From Ignelater luminosus (taxonomy: Eukaryota; Arthropoda; Insecta; Coleoptera; Elateridae): a DNA stretch of 64,000 nt. The stretch covers positions 1 through 64,000 of the forward strand of contig VTPC01004683.1 of NCBI GenBank assembly GCA_011009095.1. The letters are read 5' to 3'. The position numbers and the translations under genes were made by a program. Below, one piece after another: positions 59,165 through 64,000 of the stretch. Below the pieces are notes generated by a model. That model saw only the letters and a list, made by a program, of their open reading frames with translations, was not told where the DNA came from and did not search any database. The first letter of the stretch is position 1; every line of letters begins with the position of its first letter.

Positions 59165-59305
59165 AGCCAATATCTAGTAAACCGTGAACTCTTTTAAAAA
59201 AACAATAGCATAAGTAAATTGATCTCCAAAATAGCTAAATTTCTTCTGATTTAACCGACTTCGTATCTCTTACAATTTCCGAAATGCCAATAGTGAGCAT
59301 TGAAA
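59165..59305 (-). repeat. Inverted partner of the 58.5-kb repeat
   Basis: The complement reads TTTCGGAAATTGTAAGAGAT then ACGAAGTCGGTTAAATCAGA and continues to AGTTCACGGTTTACTAGAT, matching 58505-58607 over ~100 bases with few changes. Confidence 0.8.
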
Positions 59306-61055
59306 TGTAGACATACTGGATAATGTGACTTCTTACAAAATTGCTGCATTTAATAACGCATGTTTTGGGAAATGTAAGATAAAAGATGTTTTGCATTTTT
59401 AACAAAATAAAAATAACTTCGCCGTACTTCACTGTCAGAATATTGTTTTTGCATTGATGATTGTTTTTACTTTTATGAGATATAGACGAAAGTTGCGCTA
59501 TTAATTCTAAAGAGGTTCTAAACTTGGAATTTCTACTTCAGGTGAAGAAATTCATACATGGATCTGGGAAATAATGAAACAACGTTTAAAGGTGGATTAC
59601 TAGAGTCAAAATAGTTCTATTGACGTCCACTTGCAATAAGCGAAATTGCTTCCTGTAGAATGAATATTGGCAATGGAACGAAGCTTGCTGGATGCTGGAT
59701 GAGTTGATGATAGTTGGGAGTTGGTTGAGATGAAGTTGATATTGATTCTGTTGTAAAGATAGATATTGATATTGGTGCGAAGACAAGAGACGCGACTGGT
59801 GGAGTGACCTTGAACTTGGAATTGAAGATGAGTTTTTGATGTTGAGGTTTATTGGTGGAAAGTTCTGGAGTTATCAGACGGTAATATTAAAAGTGTTCAA
59901 CGATGGTGGAATGATGCTAGTGATGCGGTGTCGGTGGCGATAGGTTGGAAGTTCGACTTTTCTTCTGTAGTAATCGGTTGCACTGGAAAAAGGAGGGATA
60001 AACGTTATTGACTAACTATTGCTTGCAATGAACGATGATATTGTTACTCTTCTATGCAGCAAGTAAAATGCACCACGTGGTGCTCCAGATTCAAATATTG
60101 TATGTAATAAATTATTTTGAGATCAGCCTATTGCAATTTTCTGTTAGTAACAAAACCTTTAAAGAAGCGAACTTGAAAGATTGCCCTGGAATCAAAATAT
60201 TGACGTAAATTGTCAGCAGCATATTCTAAATGAACTGATTTTATAATAAAAAATAATTGTGAATTGATGAGTAGTGCACATAGTCTAAATTTACTTTCTT
60301 GTTTATTTTTTTGTCGATTAATCGATAATTTTTTAAATATTCTGTATTGTACCTGCTTTATTATAAACTCGCTATAAAATGCAATCATATGTAAAGATGT
60401 TGTGCAAGACATTAATAGAGAAAGTAAAGTTTAGTTGAAATTTACGTACAATTACCATTGGAAATAACCGCAATTATTTTAAAGGTACTGCATCATTACT
60501 GATACGGAGTTTCTATCAATTTTTACGTGACTATTTTATTTTTTAATGATAAATGATAATTTAATAAATAGAGCAGTGTAAATTAGAAACGAATTTACAA
60601 GTAGTAGCTGTGTAGATATAAACTAGTGAAAAAAGAAAGATAAAAGGTACCCGTGGGTGTAATTATTAGTAAACAATAATTAAGTACTAATCAGGAATTA
60701 TCTAATTACAAATTATTTTATTGTCTTATTCACTATACATAAGATAACCTAAAGCAATTCAATATTTACACTAACATGTTTAATTAGTTCCATTTAATTT
60801 TATCATAAACTAGTTTTTAAACTTAATTCATGTGAAGGTTCACGTACCGCAATGCTACGTGATTTCGATCGTGTTGGAATCTTTGGGATTACTTTACTAT
60901 TTAGTTCTGTTCTACTTATTCTTTTTTGATTGATTGCACCTTTGTATTTGCCTTATTATTGATAGAATTCTTAAATTCTTTTTAATACAAATTTTTCTGT
61001 TGTTTTCTCGTTCAGCCAACTCATAGAGAGCCATGCGGTTATGTAACAACCAAGA
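59306..61055. other. AT-rich intergenic DNA
   Basis: No gene recognised. Short frames on the minus strand (60412-60128, 59786-59586) lack motifs. Confidence 0.35.
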
Positions 61056-61059
61056 AATT

Positions 61060-62112
61060 GTAGTTACAAAATATGGGTTTACATAGCGTTGTTAGATGTC
61101 TGGATATCCTGGGTACAAAGCTGATACTTCAAGCAAAAATGCTGGAAATGTATTCTAAACACTAGTAGACACTAAATAACCAACAGATTATATTAGTTCG
61201 AAATTACGAATTACGTCATGTTATTCGAGACCTAGAACAATCTTTAAATAATCTCTGACACTATGCTGATTTTACAGAAAGTACGTCTAGAATTTACAGA
61301 ATTATGAAGTTGCAAATCAAATTTACCGACTTACAGATATGGATTTTCATAATGTTATTAAATACATGACAATTCTGGAAAAACGCTGGGAATCTGTTCT
61401 AAACAGTTGTAGACAGTAGACACTAAATAACCAACCAATTACCTTACGCCATTCATATCTCAGAAGAATCTGATCTTTAGATAATTGATGGCGCTACGCG
61501 AATTGTACAAAAAGTACGTCACGAGTTTATAGAATTATAAAATTTAGGGACCTACAGACAGGGGTTTTTATAATATTTTCAAACGTCTGGATATTCTCAT
61601 AAAAACGCTGAAAGTTCTGGGAATCTGTTCTAAACCCTAGTGGACACTAAATAACCAACCAATTAGGTTATGCCATTCAAAACGCAGAAGAATCTGATCT
61701 TATATAATTCCTGGCGCTACGCGAACTGTACAAAAAATACGTCTAGTGTTTGCAGAATTATAAAGTTGCCAATCGAATTTAGGGACTTACAGACATGAGT
61801 TTTTATACTGTTACTGAAAGTCTGAATATTCCGGGGAAGACGCTGTGAATCTACTCTAAACACTCGTACACACTAAATAACCAACAGATTGGTAGTTTGA
61901 AATTACCAACTACGTCATGTCATTCGATACGTAGAAGAATCTTTAGATCAGGGCTACGCTAGAGTATTTGACGCCCATGGCAGAATTTCTTAAGACACCT
62001 TCGTGTAGTAAACAGGATTGTGCATGATGCCTCTAATGTTAGTTTTAGCTGCCTTATTCCCCACTGTGCGGCACCTATGGCAAGTTGCCTTATTTGTACG
62101 TTCTTGCGCCGG
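61060..62112 (+). repeat. Best-preserved satellite array of the window, with short-TIR end unit
   Basis: GACACTAAATAACCAAC starts at 61168, 61419, 61643 and (as CACACTAAATAACC) 61869: spacings 251, 224 and 226 bp. Each monomer carries AAAACGCTG, GTACGTCTAGAATTT, AGTTGCAAATC and GGATTTTCATAATGTTATT. The array ends in a ~165-bp unit bounded by GATCAGGGCTACGCTAGAG (61944) and TTCTTGCGCCGGTTCTG (62100), with an imperfect inverted repeat. Confidence 0.88.
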
Positions 62113-63235
62113 TTCTGTGGAGCACGTACAGTTTAGTAGAAAGGCGAAGAGCAACCATGTGCTGTCCTAGATGGTTTGGTAGAGGACGAAACTCGACCAT
62201 CTGCCACCATAAATAACTTGGAGGAAGACATGTGGCTTGGTGGAAGGTAAACTCTGACCTAAACTAAGCTAACCTAATTTTTAAGAAGGCTGGTGGAGGG
62301 CGAACCCAATTCTGTTTTAGATGTCAGATGTAGTTTAGGTGATTTGGTGGAAGACAAAATCCATCCATTAATGAACGGCAAAATCCAACTCCAAAACCAT
62401 GCTCACTTCGTTTAAGAAGATTAAAGTATAGAGGGTGGGAGCTTGAGCTTGAGCTTGTGCTATTGCAAATACAAATTGCTTAACAATTCTTAAAGCGTAT
62501 CAGATTGATATTTACAGCTACAGATTTGCGAATTTCTAAAATCTTTTTCTTTCACCTTACTATAATTCTTTGAACGTAATTGGTCAATTAGTTTATCACC
62601 TTAACGTGCTTTATCCATCCCATATCTGAGGACCTTATTTAAGTTGTGTTTTTTTGGTTTGTCGTAGTGAATTAGCCTTTACTAGACGGGTAGAGATAAA
62701 CAGTATACCATAAATCAGTGACGGAACTGCCATGAAACTATGTAGTGGAACTTCTACTTTATGCCATAATCCAGAAAACTGCCATACTATACTATTGTAA
62801 GCACACATTCTGTATTATTTATAGGTAGATTGTATTACTGTGTGATCAGTAGCGGTCCAAACGTAACAAATTAAAATCTCGGCTTTTGATCTGTTTCGAT
62901 TCTGGGTGCATGTATGTAATGCTTTACAAGACCAACACGACTTAAAATTAAAATTACTTTTAAAACGATTTATACAGCGACCGTTATTACATTTTCCTAC
63001 GTTACAAAGAAGAAATTAATACCTAAAATCAGCTGATTTTATTAAATGCACGATATTACATGAGGAACAAGTTCCTAGGGGCATTTCCAATATAGAAAAT
63101 GTTCGATTCTTAACAGGCATGAAATAATAAAATAAATTCTTGTTAGTAGATCTATCAAGGGTTATCACAATTTACTTCAGATTTATACAGAATTAAGCAG
63201 GGACGGTTCAAGGACGTGCAAGTGAGGCAACTAGG
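62113..63235. other. Intergenic DNA with a weak ~55-63-bp repeat
   Basis: GGTTTGGTAGAGGACGAAAC, GGCTTGGTGGAAGG, GGCTGGTGGAGGGCGAAC and GATTTGGTGGAAGACAAAA occur at 62169-62345. A GAGCTT hexamer run lies at 62448-62465. No gene recognised. Confidence 0.45.
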
Positions 63236-63239
63236 CGTT

Positions 63240-63370
63240 TCACCGCTGCGCCGTGTCCACTGAGACAATTGGAACTGACATTAAAAGCACCACCCTGTTG
63301 ACCATACGTAGGTGCATTAAGAAATTTTGCTTTAGGCATCAAATACTCTGGCGCCAACCATCCCCTGATA
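63240..63370 (-). repeat. Isolated short-TIR end unit of the satellite family
   Basis: CACCGCTGCGCCGTGTCC, ACGTAGGTGCATTAAGAA and ATACTCTGGCGCCAACC match the end unit at 61945-62110 in reverse. No monomers are attached. Confidence 0.6.
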
Positions 63371-63690
63371 GTTAAAAATAGAAGGCCACTACAGGTTGCT
63401 TTATGGAGATCAAATCCAAATTTTCAACTAAAATTTATGAAAATGATTAAAAAGTAGGAGGAACGAAGTCAGCAGAGGGATGAACAGAGGAATAGAAGGA
63501 ATGGAATTTGGCCGCAGGGTACTAACTACCTTAGAGAGTTGAGGTGTCGTTTCGGGCTAGGGAACGGCATCTGGCTTATCCTCAGAGTTACAGGTGGGCG
63601 TTCTTGGAAATGGTGGATCTTGAAGGCAGCGGTTCTAAAGGGCTCTACAAAGAGCTATATGGGCCCCTTGTAGCGTCGGGACTTCGTATT

Positions 63691-63736
<46 letters not shown>

Positions 63737-64000
63737 ATGCCTTTTACGGAAAGGGGATATATGGTTGAGGGTAAGTAAAGCGACATGATTTACGGAAAAC
63801 GAGGTTATGACAAAGTATGGCTGGCTTTGCAGAGGCTGGAGCTTCTTCTTCTTGGGGATATTGTTGCCGTGATGAACGATAAAAGAAAGAAAGTTCCTAT
63901 CGGCTCTCGCTTTTAAACAGAGCTCCGCCGCTTTCCTGTGCTGAGATTGGTAGCCAATCGGTTGTAGCGAAGAAAAGGATGACATCAGCAGCTCCCGACA
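63371..64000. other. Right-edge region with a (TC)n microsatellite
   Basis: TCTCTC runs from 63691 to 63732. Surrounding sequence is GC-richer but no protein family is recognised on either strand; the Arg/Glu-repeat frame on the minus strand is made by the microsatellite. Confidence 0.5.

Noticed and set aside
63544-63985. Open frames with Ser-Leu or Arg-Glu repeats
   Set aside because: Produced by the (TC)n microsatellite.

Overview
The window looks like nuclear DNA of an insect, probably holometabolous and possibly a beetle. The order is inferred only from the style of the repeats and the two recognisable genes. It is AT-rich, its genes are split by GT-AG introns, and most of its length is decayed transposable elements and satellites. 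Nothing bacterial was seen: no operons, Shine-Dalgarno sites or CRISPR.

Four host coding units can be supported. (1) 1-1306, minus strand: a large open exon of a secreted Cys-rich (peritrophin-like) and Thr/Ser/Ala-rich mucin-like protein, running off the left edge and carrying a 99-bp in-frame tandem repeat. (2) 12144-12321, minus: the first exon of a small secreted Tyr/Asp-rich protein, with a TATA box. (3) 13165-18291, minus: a complete 11-exon gene reconstructed by splice-phase matching, about 1431 residues, with signal peptide, PAN modules, a roughly 420-residue Arg/Pro/Tyr/Asp/Gly linker, a PAN module, ZP domain, furin site, transmembrane segment and tail. This is the architecture of NompA, which links mechanosensory dendrites to the cuticle. 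(4) 23237-26393, plus: cytochrome c oxidase subunit 5A (149 residues), two coding exons around a 2.7-kb intron.

The rest is mobile and repetitive DNA. 1.7-8.9 kb: a mariner relic, a TA-flanked MITE, a head-to-head transposon composite, hairpin repeats and two CGGGCC-rich minisatellites. 9.2-11.8 kb: a broken Gypsy-type Pol fossil, then a four-unit ~160-bp array. 19.8-20.7, 29.5-31.7, 43.8-46.2 and 57.3-58.1 kb: four decayed LINEs, mostly RTE-like. 32.2-33.7 kb: a piggyBac relic. 36.7-38.35 kb: a ~225-250-bp satellite holding a 372-bp MITE and a tRNA-derived SINE with target duplications. 40.95-42.25 kb: a young-looking Tc1/mariner element with perfect 29-bp inverted repeats and one in-frame stop. 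46.6-48.55 kb: a GC/CpG-rich array of ~120-bp units. 49.44-50.65 kb: a second copy of the first mariner. 55.8-56.5 kb: a Gag zinc-knuckle/protease fossil. 58.5-59.3 kb: nested inverted repeats. One satellite family recurs in at least eight places on both strands, usually ending in a short unit bounded by a GGGCTGGCGC-like inverted repeat.

The host genes do not form a functional cluster; NompA and COX5A are divergently oriented neighbours about 5 kb apart. The strongest leads for novelty are the mucin gene with its VNTR, the NompA linker, and the satellite-plus-short-TIR composite family.
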